Part shown: one piece after another, positions 1-13,478 of the stretch
Layout: each line of letters starts with the position of its first letter
Numbering within the stretch: position 1 is the stretch's first letter
Source of the DNA: Clonostachys chloroleuca
Lineage: Eukaryota; Ascomycota; Sordariomycetes; Hypocreales; Bionectriaceae
Reading direction: 5' to 3'
DNA length: 64,000 bases
Assembly: GCA_037952775.1 (NCBI GenBank)
Contig: JBANAY010000003.1
Span: 20,708,001 to 20,772,000, forward strand
Made by a program: the position numbers and the translations under genes
Notes under the pieces: generated by a model
Databases searched by the model: none
What the model was told of the DNA's origin: nothing
The model's input: only the letters and a program-made list of their open reading frames with translations

Positions 1-650
1 CGGACCGGACACAGGCTGCATCGCCGCAAAACTGTAGGTCGTCTGGGTGCTTTGCGATAAGACGCCCAACGACGTCTATCTGCTCGAGTGTGTCACGTAC
101 CACCCACTAAGATTATTTAGTACCAAAGAGAGAAGGACGAAATTCAGATTTTGGGATTTCAGCAAAAGTGAAAACTTACAGTTGGATCGTCTAGTTGTGG
201 CACACCATCGCTTTTGCATTCAACGAAGACACTCCAAAACTGCCCGCCCATCTGACCAGAACGCATCTTGCCAAGGTCTGTATGGCTCAGCAGATGACCT
301 GTAAAGTCAAATCGCGGGTTGTAGATTTTGTTCTTCAGCTCCTGACGAATGACGTATGGGAGGTCATTGTGACCATCGATCAAGGGCGTTGTCGATAGGA
401 CTTGTCGTGTCCTTCCCATATAGTCATCAGCTCGGAGTTGTGGTGCGAATGGGAGCACTCGGCTAAACAAGGAGATTGAAACAGCGAAAAGACCCAACAC
501 TCCAGAATAAAAATACTTGCTGAACCCGTTCTGTCCCCTGTTCCGGACAACTAACGCGCGCGATTCTGATGCAACAGCGTCATTGTGGGCACTGGAGTCT
601 GTGGATGGCTCTTCTGGGTGTAGCTCTGCATGTGTGTTAGTATCTGACAT
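1..650 (-). CDS. Membrane dipeptidase (peptidase M19), 5' part only
   Basis: Zinc-dependent renal-dipeptidase family enzyme that cleaves dipeptides. The ATG is at 650 and the first exon runs to 180. A GTAAGT intron (107-179) ends in TAG, and exon 2 (106 to 1) continues off the left edge, so about 192 N-terminal residues are visible and the C-terminal part is missing. Residues 45-62 form one hydrophobic segment, suggesting a type II membrane anchor after a Ser/Asp-rich cytosolic tail. The zinc motif IDGHNDLPY is at residues 91-99, with His94 and Asp96 as expected metal ligands, and GGQFWSVFV follows, as usual in M19. Exon 2 reads [12 protein letters not shown], another family signature. The upstream region is its promoter. 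The family call is firm; the natural substrate is unknown. Confidence 0.93.
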
Positions 651-1458
651 GATTGGCGCTTTTCGAAAGAATGAAGGGACTGAATCGTATAATTTCGTTG
701 TTTTCTTTTGCGTTTTTGAGTTGGTGAACTATTTTCTATAAGCCTCCACTCTTTTTCACCTTCCTTTTCTGTCTCGCCGAGTCACCTAAAATACGTGGAC
801 CGGCCATGGCGGTGATGATGAATTTTAATTTTTTTTTTTAATTTCCGAATTCTCTTTGGAAAATAATGGGGGTTGATTGATGCGGAATATTCTGAGCAGG
901 GAAAGAGATTCTTGGGTTTTGAAACCCCATACTGTCTTTCGACTCCTTCGAGATCGCCTAGTTCAAAGGACTGCTGTATGATTTCATAACACGATGCCCC
1001 ATTCTTAAGTCTGTTGAGAAATATCGCCTATCAAATCTCAGAAGAACCAATCTGCGAACAAGGCATGATTGGTATTTTATGAATATGCGTGAGTAAGTTG
1101 GGCTGAAGTATAGTACAACGAGGTTCGAGATGTATTATGATAGCGAGCAGTGTCTCTAATAACCCTTTGCTGGAGGCATCCAATATATACTAGCCAATAT
1201 CGCTTAGTATTCGAGGAGAAATCCGATAATAGGGCCCGGCAATGCATCTAGCTCTTAGATTGTTATGCGCTAGTTCATAGGCCACTCAAGTACCTTGAAT
1301 GGGAAAAGGCAACCGAGGGATGAGACACTTTAGACTGAGGGATCACTTATGTCGGTATGTGCGTGGATACAGTGACAATCATATTGAATTTGTACAGTTG
1401 AGTGAAGCATGGTATATGGCTATCGCTAAGGCAGAAAACTACTCAAAACACTTACAAT
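651..1458. other. Intergenic region, dipeptidase promoter
   Basis: About 0.8 kb between the dipeptidase start and the stop of the sugar transporter, both on the minus strand. It holds an A/T run (about 825-842) and no ORF with coding character. It should carry the dipeptidase promoter and the transporter terminator. Confidence 0.6.
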
Positions 1459-3214
1459 CTATGCATTCTCTACATTTACCGCGCTCCCCTTTCTAAGATC
1501 CGCCTCGACCGCAAACTGGGCCTGCAGAATCTCTCTTTCCTCCTGTGCGGAGCTGTCGTTGAAGACATCATCCATCTGCTCCAGGGTCTTACCCTTGGTC
1601 TCGGGAACCAAGAAGTAAGCCCAGGCCACGGCAATGTAGCACCACGCACCAAAGAAGATGTAGGTCCCGTAGCCGATCTGTTCGAGCATGGGGGGCGTGG
1701 CGATACCGACGATGAAGTTGCAGATCCAGACTGTCGCGGTGGCAAGGGCCACACCCTTGGACCGGCTCGCGTTGGGGTAGACTTCAGCGGGGAGGGCCCA
1801 TCCGAGACAAGAGTAGGAGACGCCGTAGATGAGGACGAAGAGGAAGGCCATGGCTGCGGCGGCCCAGCCGGCGGCAGGGTTAGCGGACCAGTCGCGGCTG
1901 TACAGGCCGGAAAGGATGGCCATGACGGTCCACGCGATGCCACCACCGAGGGCACCCCAAATAGCAAGAGGTCGACGGCCGACCTTGTCAATAATGGTGA
2001 AGCAAGCGATGACGGCTACAAGCTGGAGAACGTTGAAGACACCAGACATGACGAGCGACATTTCTTCGCTCTGGCCCAGGGACTGGAACAGAGTCGGAGC
2101 GTAGTAGATGAAACCGTTGATACCCGAGAACTGCTGGAAGAAGGCGACGCCGACTGCAACGTAGGTTCGGCGCAGGGTTGGGCCACGGAAGAGATCGAGC
2201 CAGCCGAGAATTTCGAGCTGAAACCAACTCTTTCCGGGATGCTTCTTTGACTGTACGGCACGCTGGACTCTCACTTCGGTAATGATACCGACATGCTCGG
2301 CCTGGATGCGTGAGTCGGTGGGAGGGAGACGGCGGAGGCGCTCGAGGGACTTTAGAGCATCGTCGGATCGGTCGACGAGGGCGAGCCATCGGGGAGAGTA
2401 TGGGAAGAAGAGGATACCGATGCCGAGGAGGGTGGATCCAACCATCTGGAGGCCGAAAGGAAGACGGAAGGCAATTTCACCCTCCATATGGCGAGTACCG
2501 TAGGTAATGAAGAAGGATATTACTACGCCAGAGACGATAGAGATGGATTCGAGGACAAGAAGGGTACCTCGCAAGTTGGGAGGCGCGACTTCTGAGATGT
2601 AGATTGGTGCACCCTATATTAATTTGAAGCGACAATGGTCAGATAACGCTGCTAAGTCACGAAAGAGAGTGTCTCTGGTTGTGATATTTGTGTAGAGTGC
2701 ACTTAGGACGTACCATGGCAAGAGTTCCAACTCCGATACCGCCGATCGTTCGACCAGCGACCAACACTTCATAGTTGGGTGCGGCGGTTTGCATGATAGC
2801 ACCAATGTTGAAGATGACGACGACGAAGACGAGAGCCTTTTTCCGAGAGATTTTGTCGGCAAGAGCAGGCATGAAGATACAACCGATGAAGGCGCCAAGC
2901 TCCAACATAGCCGTCATCAGACTCTTACCAAAGGCGGTTTCAGCACGAGGGAAAACAGCGTGGAACTGAGACATGACGTTGATGATGGAGATCACACCCT
3001 GGTCATAGCCAAAGGAAAAGCCTCCCAGGGAGGCTAGGAGAGCTGCTCCGCAAACGTATGGGGAGTCGAGGATACCCATGATGCCGTTACGGCCGTATGA
3101 GACATCTTCAGATGGGTTGAATGAGATGATCGGGGCCTGTTGATCGGGGTTTTCGACATTCTCCACGGAGGGCCGCTCCGCGTTGGTGGCCTTTTTGGAC
3201 AAGCCGCCAGCCAT
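1459..3214 (-). CDS. MFS sugar porter (hexose/monosaccharide transporter)
   Basis: Twelve-helix plasma-membrane sugar transporter of the sugar-porter family. There are two exons, 3214-2714 and 2613-1459, joined in phase 0 across a GTACGT..TATAG intron, giving 551 residues. The family signatures are in order: a GFSFGYDQGV start of TM1, GGIGVG then PNLRG spanning the splice, SPRWL (here FPYSPRW instead of the usual PESPRW), QQFSGINGF near residue 327, DKVGRRP, and PETKGKT at about 504. The N terminus (about 50 residues) and the C-terminal tail are hydrophilic, as expected for cytosolic ends. The sugar and affinity cannot be told. The upstream region to about 3.9 kb is its promoter. Confidence 0.95.
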
Positions 3215-6200
3215 GATGACTAGGTGTGAATGTTGACCAAAACGAGAGAGTGATCTGAAACGTAAATGAAAAAGATCAGCTGCGTTTACCTCTAATTGAC
3301 TTGATCGAAGTGGTTTGGAACTAAGAGGCGGACTGTGAGGGGATGGGAGAAGGCTGTCTACTTATAGTAAAATTTTCCCCGTAGTCGAGCAGGATGTGGT
3401 GCGTAAATTATCGAGACTACATCGCGGATGGCTTGGCTTAGCTTGGGGACCGGGCCTCCACCACCTGGTGACATGAATCGCTCAAAACCCTCGCCCGCAC
3501 AGACTGGCTGTCCGGATGGACAGAGGATGACGCGAATGGCATGGCATTGGACAACCCCCGGTTGGGCCCCGTTTCGTCAGATGGCAGAGCGAATAACTGG
3601 TGAGACAGATGAATGAGGTCGGTCAGGACTTGGGACCCAAAATCTCCACAGTGGTGCCTCTCCTCCAGTCAGTCGCGCAAAGTGACTCCGTCACCTCTTC
3701 TCCACTCACCCCCGTGGGGGCAATGCACAACCGTGCGGGGAGTACGTCATGTACGGTTACTCCCCATTTCGGGAATCAAGCACGCTTTCCCGGTCTTGAG
3801 CTATCCCTGAATCTGGCTTGGTCGGAAGATTCACAAGATGTGAAGGTGAGGGGAAGCCGTTTTTGGGGTAACTCATGAGGGGGTAATGCCAATATTTTTT
3901 CCACGAGTCTCAAGTTGGAGAACCCTCAGGCTCGCACGAAGACCATATGCCTCTAGAGTCGTGCGTATTTAGCGTGTCGCTTGGATGCATCAGGATGTGA
4001 GGAATGATGCAAGGATTCCCGGGTAGAGCCTAAAAAACCATTTTGGAAGCCCAAGGAAACCAAGGCAACGGGTGATGCAACTGTAATATCGCTCGATGCA
4101 TTGGCCAGAGCGAGTGAGGCGGTTCTTCGGAATTCTTTTCCCGATCAGTAAATAATTTTTGGAGGCCGCAATTGTCGGGACTGGATTGGGAATAGTGCGC
4201 CCTCAGCTGTCGGCCATACTTACCATGGTCGGAAATATGCTAAAAGGCGGTGCCCTGGCTTTGATGGTACGAAATGCCCTCTAGCGTCGGTTGATGATGC
4301 CGATTTTCTCGTTGGGAACGGTTTTGCCCCTGGAGTCACCGCGCAATTGCGAGTGCAAGTAATGATGCGCTCTCGAGCCCTTCTCCCGATCTTCGCATTT
4401 CTTTGCTGCTCCCCGAACACCTAAAACACATTCAGAACATTGCGGCTGGAATTGCCGGAAAAGCCAACCTTGGATTGCGGCCATACCTGCCGTAATGGGA
4501 AAAAACCTCCAGTGGGGCATCAGCGTTGCTCTCAGGCTCATAACCACAATTAACATGGCCCATGCGGGGAAGCTGGTGGCTGGCCGACTTCCCCGACTCA
4601 TCCCCCATGCTGGCTCTGCTCCTCAACGGAATTGTGAGCAATATCGTTGGTGATTTGTGTGTTCCACCTGCAGGCCTTGGAACACCCGCTACCCGCTTCT
4701 CCGTTTCTCCAGACTCCCCCAGACGCAGTATGACGTAGTGCCACGGTCTCTGTGGCATGCTAGTCTCGGCCCTCGACCTAAGCCAGCGTCTGCTTATTCC
4801 CATCTGGGCTATGCTTTGATTGTCTACTCACTGTGGCCGGATTCATATTTATTCTCCATCTCCTTCCGCTCTCACCAAGTCGCTAGATGTGGAGGACGCT
4901 AGAAATTGCCTTTATGCCAATTCGCCATCCTGATTACCACTCCACCTCCATTACCGACATCAATGCCAACATCCACAAATTCTTGTCATGGAAAGCTGGC
5001 CTACGATTGAGATCCCATTTCCCATCTTGCCCACTACGCCCCATTATCGGCACTCTTGCCAATAATTTTACTAAAACTTTCCCCGTTTCGTTGATCCTAG
5101 CATGTTGTGTGGCGTGAAATGCGTTTGGGCCAGCACGAGGAACAGGGTTATTGACCCCCTTTTCTGGTCGTCTTCTGGCTTGCGGCATTATGACCTTTTT
5201 GTGATCTTTGTGGCCTCGAATGACTTAACGGAGCATCTGAGAATGTTATGAGCTGACTCACTGTCCCTGAGCTTCACCGGTCCCACCAACCGTTTCGTCT
5301 ACAACATACGGCGGGTTGCCGGTCTGGCCGTCGATGGGGCCATTGGGGGTAAGATGCGATTCTGGGCTATTTTAGTAAATGGCGCTTTGAACGTTCGGGA
5401 TGAGACATATTTTTCTTAGGCTCGATCCCAATGCACGGCTTGCCAGGGTGTTTTTACTACAACCCACCCTTTACCTGCTCACTTTTTGAGACCGGTACAT
5501 ACCTTAACATGGGCTCATACACACCGTCAATGGCGGCTCTTTGTCGAAACTTGCTAATGGCGGTTTATTAAAGTGTGTGTTGACCCTTAATGCCAAGGAT
5601 TAGAATAGGAAACACCAGGACACAAAAGGGCGAGCCAGATGCCCCCATAATTTGACTCAACGACAGAGACAAAGGACGCATCATACCATGATTACCCATA
5701 CCTGGTAAGGCTTAAAGAACTTTAATCAAAGTCAGCAGCGGACTTTCCGGTATCTCCCGGCAAACAGCAGTTCATGTGTAACCTGATTCACGTCAGGGAC
5801 TTGGACATGACAAAATCTCGGAATGAGTTGCCTGATGACCTCCGAAGTAGAAATCCGTTCCTACTCCAAGACTTGGCATTTGAATCTCCATATTATGATC
5901 TACAAGACTGGATTTGAGAAAGACCCCCAACTAAAAAAATAGCGAAGACATCCATGGTTGGTCCCACATCGGGCATCAGGATCTCTAACACACAGAGCAA
6001 CCCGCTCTGTCCGCAGAATTCTCCCGGGACCAGTGCTGACGGGGTCTTCCGCCTCAATCTAGCCTAACAAGGAAATAATGTGGAAGCGAAATGCCATTCA
6101 TTTGTAAGACCGACAGATCCGGTTCCAGACGAGATGGTGTTCCGCTGATGTGAAGGAGCCAAGTATAGACTCATCCTCCACACCTCAACTTAGTGTCCGA

Positions 6201-9200
6201 GCCACGAATACCACATGAATGAGTTAGCTTGCTGCCTGCGGTAATCTCCCCGAAGATAAATCACCAATTTCTGCCAAAGATCTGTCACCCATGTGCTCCA
6301 ACCAATGATGTGGAAAAGCTATGACGGGAGAGGCGGCGGCTGTAACGTCCTAGACTGGACGCCGTGTTCAAATCAGGCTTTACTCCCAAGGAGTCCAAAG
6401 ACTGCGTACGAGATAAAAATTTCTTACTATTATAGCTAAAGAGTTGAGGAGTGCCAAGACTTCACCGCATCTTCTGGTTAATTTTCTTACTTGGTGGCCT
6501 CCCTTCCTGACTTCAAACCGTCATTCACGACTCAAGACTATGGTTCCTCGCAAAATGTATAAATCGAATACCCCTCCATCGCCACAGACTAAAGACAGAA
6601 GATTCTCAATGTAGTTTGGGAAAGTATGGATTTTCTTTCGTATGACCCCCAACTTGACACATCACTTTGGCGGACTTACTTTCCGCACAGCCAGCCCTGC
6701 ATACTCCGACGCAAACCATGCTCGCAAAAGCACGGCACTAACATTCTTTTCGATATTCCGATTACATCTGTCTTAATGTCCCTGAAACACCACTTCAGTA
6801 ACTTACCGAAATCACAAAGATAAACTGCATGTGTTGTTCATGAATGCTCTTTGTTGTGGCAATGATCCAATCCCATTTGGCAACCAACAGTCTGGTACTA
6901 TGTGTTTCCACCAAGAGATTCTTCCCATCAAACAGCAGCCTCAAAAGTCCTGACAAATCAAGGAATCAGCGGGAGTAAATTCCATCCGACTAGAAGCGCA
7001 AAACGACGACTATGCTTTGATATTCGCTCATTTACCTCTCTCTACAGCGCGTGCTATCATTGGGTCTGCTCTCGTAGGTGCCACAGATAAACATGAGATG
7101 CAGCTGCCTCTTTTGAAGCAACCTGGCCAGAGTTATCTATTTACGAGAAAAATGTCAAAGAGAGGTCGAAAGCTTACTCAGTGAATATTTAGCCCCTTGG
7201 GATATTCAAACGATGTTTTTTGACCGATTCAGTGCTCAGACTTACTCGGAATTCGATTCAAACAATCAGAACCCTTTCGATCTCTTCTTCCGAAGCTACT
7301 CACCGAACCCTGCACAACAATTCGGTTCGTGGGTCGTGAAATTCGTCGATGATAAATCACTTGCTTTTCGCTCAGCCAAATACTCAAAATAAAACGCCGT
7401 AGTTGAAAAAAGTGCGACCGAACACGAGAAGAACACAGGTTGGCAGAGCTATACCCCGGACAGCATTCGTATTGCCTGGGTTCAAAAGTTTCTCTATATT
7501 GAATTGATTTGTGGAAGAAAGAAAGAAAAAAACAAAAGCTAGAATAACCCAAACGGCTAGTCTATACTTTCCATAATGCCCGGAAGGTTAGCTTGTTTTA
7601 GGCTCTGGTGTTAAGGTTATGAGGAAAATGATTGTCAGTTCGGATCTCATTCATCCTGCAATATGGCGATGACTAAAGGAGAGGACAGCCGTCGTATTTT
7701 CTTAGAAAATCATTCCTTTAGAGTTTGATTAAACTTGGGTCTCTGATTTTGCTGGTCTTACCTCACCGATTGGGGCTTTTAGTGATGGTGGTCAACAGAC
7801 TCTTGAGGTCCTGTATTGTGCGATGTAATGGTAACTTTTCGCTTTACAAAAGTGAAAGCGGAGACACTGCTAGTGACGGAAAGCCTAAAAGACCCCGGAT
7901 AATTTGGTATTGATGGCGATATCTGATGATGATTCACTTTGTTTTCGCCGCAGGGCTCTGATTGCGGGTAGGCGATTTGTGAGGATATCGCCCAACCCCT
8001 GTTGACCAACTCACGCGTAAAGGGAAAATAGCTTGAGACAAGGAAACCGTTTTCCTTGGCGAGGTTTTTTTTTTAAATTCAAGAATAAGTTAAACCAAAT
8101 CTTAAAAAAGCCGAAAAGACGGAATACCTAGCGCCGTAACTGACTTTTATTCTACCCCCTCCTCTATAAAGCGCAGAACTTATCGCGCACAAGAGACAAT
8201 TGCGTTTACTAATAATGGGAGCTCGGTCTACTTGACTACCATAATAATGCGACTTTAGAAGAGCTACAACCGTATCACATATTATAAATAAGATACGGGC
8301 ATTGTTGGTTGGTTACAGATAACTTGGCAAATGATCATTTGCACGGAAAGGTCCACAAGGCAGCTCAGGATTAACAGGGAAACATGATCCAATAGTTCAC
8401 CGTAGCAGCATTTATTCATTCATCTGCCCAGATATAATATTTTCTGAAGAGTGCATTGAGTTAGTAGAGCGTATCCAAAACGAAGAGGTGGCTTAAGAGC
8501 AAGACGGATTCAAAAGGAGAAGAAGAAGAAACCCCCAACTCTAGAATTCATTTCTGGCTTTAAATTTGTTGCTGATGTAAATGAGAAAGATACATGCAGA
8601 GACAAAACGATTAGCGTATGGATCTAAATAAGCGGGCTTTAAGGCTTGTGTGACCCTACCTGAGTAGGCAGCCTGTGGAAGCGGCGGCCAATCTGCCTTC
8701 CAAGCGCTTCTACATAAGGAAGTATGCAGCACTCTTCTCTTATACTACCTGCGGAATTCATATCATCAAATAACTACTGACGTCTCCACCGATGAATTAA
8801 CTCCGCATCACCTAAGCGAGCTAGTGTCTCATTTTGATGTGGAAAATAGTCCATTCAATGACTAAATCACCTCTCCAAAGATAGCAACTCCCCCCAAGCT
8901 AAACTGTTTTATAGTCCTTCGTTCTCCTACATGTTGCGAAACTCTATAGATTACGAACAACTAGCTCTGCATTGGCATGATTACTATGTCAAAATATTTA
9001 TCTCATTACATATGTCCTGCAAATCTCCATGAAGTGTGTTTCCAAGATCATGAAAGATTGATGATGGTCGGAAAATCTTCTAAATGCCCCCCGAACCGAC
9101 ATTTGGCAGCGAAGACGCTGGCAAAGGCATAGCTGGTGATAATTGCGTGAACTTGCGTCATTGGTAGACCCAGGCAACATCGTCCTTTGCTAAGACAAGG

Positions 9201-11061
9201 GCATTGAGGAGACTTGGTGGCTAGTTTTGGTCGCTATCGCTTAGAAGCGTAGCTACCCTACGTCTCTTTTTGATTGTATGCTTCCTTCCCATCCTTGGTT
9301 TTTTTTTTATTCCTCTTCTCAGCCTCGAAATCCACCAGGAAACATGACTAATTATTTGTCAATCTTTACTTCTCTCAATAAAGTTGCTACCTCTATCGCT
9401 AATTTAAGATCTGCTACTGCAGCAGAGGACTCGCACATTGTTCTCGCTTAAAGTGACGGGTGATTGCTTAGATGACTAGCATGGGTTGCAATTGCGACAA
9501 TATGTATTGATCGGTTAGGGGCGACGAGGTATTTGCTGACACCCTCCCGCAAGCGAAGCATCCCAACACTGGGGTACCTTCATTATGCAAAGTGACGCTT
9601 ATTGCAGCGGTTGGAGGAGTAACCACATGAAGGCTCGAGACCGACCGGATGCTCACCCCTGCCTCCAAAGAGACTGCTCTACCATTCTTTGGGGTCGCCA
9701 AGGCGGGATGCGAATGCCGTTGCGGGTAGAGAACGGCCGAGGACTGGGGCCGTCATGCTTATGGGAACCGTACCCTGTGACATTGGAGAAGGTTCTCTGC
9801 AGAGTTGTGTCTGCCTAGAGCCATTGGGGTAGGATTTCCCCGCGCTTGGATGCTGGAGGTTGGCACCGGCTATGATAGCAGCTATGCTTAGATCTAGAGT
9901 TGAATTGGCGTGTCCTCCAGGATGGACTCTCCGGTCTGTCTCTGAGCACTGCGATTCAACACCGTCCACCGATTGTCACATCCGCGTGTTCTAGCGGTCC
10001 CCGGATCCCTGGCCGACCCTGGTCGATGATGCACATTTGACGTGCTGGGAGGAAGCTATCAATCAGGGCATGAGCAATGAGGTGCTGCCTGTGTCTTCGG
10101 TGCCCATGTTGCCATGACGAGAATGTCTTGATTCCCACTGGCCATGGGGGATGGTGAGACCAGACGGAATTCTGCGGACTTTGCACGCCACCAGCACGAA
10201 TTAGCCCGTAGCGGCTCGGCCTTGGACGCTTCAGTGCTGTTCACCGGCTTTCTTCAGTGGGCTTGTACCTGTATTAAGTCGCCAGGCTTTAGCGGCCTCG
10301 CCACTAACAAAAGTTCCGGCGGATCAGCCGGCCTTACAAAGAGTCCTGTCAAAAATGATTTGGAGGAGGATCTGACATGGAGCTTGAGCCATCAAACGTC
10401 CCTGGTGATGATCGCAATGCCCGCGCACTCTACATAATACTGGCGATGCAGCAGCTCGCAATCCGCTCAATAGATCCTGCCATTGGTCTCTGGAGCGAGA
10501 CCTGGTTCTGATCCTCTTCTACCTCGGCGGGAAAGTTCCAATAAAAAGAAATCACCGGCCGATAACGCCGCAGAATCAAGCCACCACAGTCGCAGCTCTA
10601 CAAAAGGACCGAGCGGAGGTTGCAGGGGAACGATGATATCACCGCCATATCAGGAAGGTTGGGTGAAACTCTGCAATTTTACACAGCGAGGACCCCGCCA
10701 CTGGGTGACGACTGTTCCCCTCACTTGCGGGAGCACAAACAAGATTGGTGCCATCAATTGCTGACATTGCACAATCCCGATCCCTATACGGTTTACGGCC
10801 TGCATGATCTCTATGCTGACTGTTGAATCGTGCATGGATGCTACCTGGTAACCATGGCCTCGGTGTGACATGAGGCACTACTAGCACATTGGAATGAGCC
10901 CAAGGGCTCCTTCTCCACCGCCGTCATGTAGGTATATAAGATGTTTCACGGTGTGTTATGGTTCCGCCTGCCCGGACGCAGCCTTCTCTTGCATCTGCTG
11001 AGCGAGATTCATCCTCGTTGCTTCCAGAGACACACAAAGCAATATCTCGTTGCACGAAACC
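3215..11061. other. Gene-poor stretch of about 7.8 kb
   Basis: No ORF longer than about 125 codons here looks coding in composition or resembles a known family. I found no splice-linked exons, reverse transcriptase or transposase motifs, or terminal repeats. The left end must hold the sugar-transporter promoter and the right end the DPP V promoter. Several A/T homopolymers occur, for example near 8066-8076 and 9299-9308. It may contain non-coding transcripts or a decayed element beyond recognition by eye. Confidence 0.5.
10933..10940 (+). promoter_or_regulatory. TATA-like box of the DPP V gene
   Basis: TATATAAG lies about 120 bp before the ATG at 11062, a normal distance for a strongly expressed mould gene. 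Confidence 0.5.
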
Positions 11062-13478
11062 ATGAAGTGGCCTACTGCTTCCTGGGCGTTGGCAGCTCTC
11101 GCAGCCTTGCCCAATGTCCTTGCCATTGACCCCAAGGGCCTGCTGGCTGCCAATCGCTACTCCGGTGCCCTCCCAAACCCAACAGGAGTATGTACATGCC
11201 ATCTCGAAAAGGATCAAGGTAGTTGAATATTGCAAGTCTAACCTGGTGCCGCGATAGGAGTTTGCTTTGTTTACGTCGACAAATTATTCCTGGGACGCAG
11301 GCAAGTCCAAGAGCGTTTGGAACGTCTTGAACTTGACTACAGGGGACATCAGTGTCTGGGGACCTGCTTCTGAGATCTCTGAGATTGTGTTTGTTGGCTC
11401 CAAGCCCACTAGCATTCTCTACCTCAATGGTTCCAATGCGAATGGCGATGGCGTTAGTCTTTACACATCCGATGTCGCTAGCCCCGACAACGCTACGCTC
11501 GTAGCTTCTTTATCTGGTGACTTTTCCGGTCTCAAGGCTGCTCAGACCAAGTCCGGGGATATCAATTTCTTGCTGTACTCAAAGGCTTATCCCAATGGAA
11601 CTGCCTACAGTGAGGCGACTGCTGTCGCTCCTCGAAGCACAGCCAGAATCTATGAGGCTATCTATGCCCGTCACTGGGTAAGAAAAAGAATTAGAACATC
11701 TTGTAGAAATTACCGCTAATTTCACCGTGTAGGATTATTGGCTGTCAGAGGTCAAGCAAGCCGTCTTCGGTGGTGCTCTCACCAAGAACGGAGACGGATA
11801 CTCCTACGGTGGCAACTTGACGAACTACGTGACAGGAATCCACAACGTTACATACGCTGAGAGCCCTCTGGATCTCAACGGAGCCGATGACTACGATCTC
11901 TCGCCAGATGGAACCAAGATCGCCTTCCTCACCAAGGACGTCAATTTGCCATTGGCCAATTTCACAAGCAGCCAGATCTACTTGGTGCCCTTTGATGGCA
12001 CTGCTAAGGATGCTGTCCCCATCAACGCCAGAGGCTCCACCAAGTACCCCGATGCACAGGGTGCTTCTGCCAACCCTAGATTCTCTCCTGATAGCACCAA
12101 GATTGCCTGGACCCAGCAGAACGGCATCTACTACGAGTCCGACCGCTCCATTCTCTACACTGCCAAGGTTGATGGCGACTCCTTCGATGTGACCCGCCTT
12201 GCTGGAGATTGGGACAGATCGCCTGGTCTTCCCCTGTGGTCCCAAGATGGTGAGACTATCTTTGTTGACGCACCGGATCTGGGCCGTGATCGTGTCTTCT
12301 CTGTTCCTGTCACTGCCGGTGACGACTTCAAGCCCAAGAATATCACGGACGAGGGCGTGGTTGCTGCATTTTACAACCTCCCAGAGGGAAAGCTCCTCAT
12401 CTCTGATTCCAAGATCTGGACCAGCCGCGACATCTACACAGTCTCTACCGATGGCAAGGATGTAAAGTATCTTCTCCAGGCCAACAAGGTTGACGATGCT
12501 CTTGCAGGGCTTGGACCTGAGGATGTTTCTGAGTTCTACTACTCCACCAACACTTCCGAGATCCAGCAACAGGCTTGGGTTGTCTACCCCGAGGGTTTTG
12601 ACAAGACCAAGAAGTACCCTCTGGCATACATCATCCACGGTGGACCTCAGGGTGCTCACTTCAACTCCTGGTCAACACGTTGGAACTTCAAGGTTTGGGC
12701 CGATCAGGGCTATGTAAGCGCAATTCCTTCCTCGTAATCCTAGCAGTAATGTCGAAGAGCAGCACTAACGAATCATACAGGTCGTCATTGCGCCCAACCC
12801 TACTGCTTCATCTGGCTGGGGTCAGAACCTCACCGATGCTATTCAAGGACGCTGGGGAAGCTACCCCTTGTGGGACATTGTCCATGCCTACGAGCACGCC
12901 AAGGCTAACTTCGACTTCATCGATTTCGACCGAGCTATTCAGGCAGGTGCCAGCTTTGGTGGATACCTAACTAACTGGTAAGACTCATCAACGCGCTCAA
13001 GCAACTCACCGTTTTGGAAACCTCTAGTATCTCTAACTTATATCGAAATAGGGTCCAAGGTCATGACTTCGGACGTAACTTCAAGGCCCTGGTTACTCAT
13101 GACGGTTCTACTTCCACTCTGAACCAGTACGCCAGTGAGGAATTGTGGTTTATGAACCACGACTTCAACGGCCCATTCAACTCTAGTGGCTTGAAGCCAG
13201 GCTCGCCTTACTACGACTGGAACCCCATCAACTACGTCGACAACTGGGCCACCCCTCACTTCGTGGTCCACAACGACCTGGATTTCCGTCTGCCCGTGTC
13301 CGAGGGAATTCTGCTCTTCAACTTGCTGCAGGTCAAGGGTGTCCCCAGCAAGTTCCTCAACTTCCCCGACGAGAACCACTGGGTGCTGAACCGCGAGAAC
13401 AGCTTGGTGTGGCACACTGAGATCTTCAAGTGGATCAACTACTACAGCGGTATCGGCAACGCCACTAGCCCGTACTAG
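11062..13478 (+). CDS. dpp5: Secreted dipeptidyl-peptidase V (S9C family)
   Basis: Extracellular serine peptidase that removes X-Ala, His-Ser or Ser-Tyr dipeptides from peptide N termini in the known Aspergillus enzymes. Five exons (11062-11187, 11258-11677, 11733-12713, 12781-12977, 13052-13478) give 716 residues, the normal length. A signal peptide of about 20 residues ends near NVLA. The N-terminal half is a beta-propeller with SPDG and SPDSTKIAW repeats. The C-terminal alpha/beta hydrolase has the nucleophile elbow GASFGG (Ser about 567), the acid in HNDLDF (about 650) and the histidine in DENHW (about 684). Many N-glycosylation sites (NYS, NLT, NAT) fit secretion. The start was chosen because it opens directly on the signal peptide. 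Confidence 0.96.

Noticed and set aside
1402..2250. 282-codon open frame antisense to the sugar transporter
   Set aside because: Shadow frame with Gly/Glu/Asp-rich translation, typical of reverse-complemented transporter codons.
11745..12659. 304-codon open frame antisense to the DPP V gene
   Set aside because: It is a shadow of the strongly biased coding strand of DPP V and its translation matches no family; the sense exons have conserved motifs and clean splice sites.
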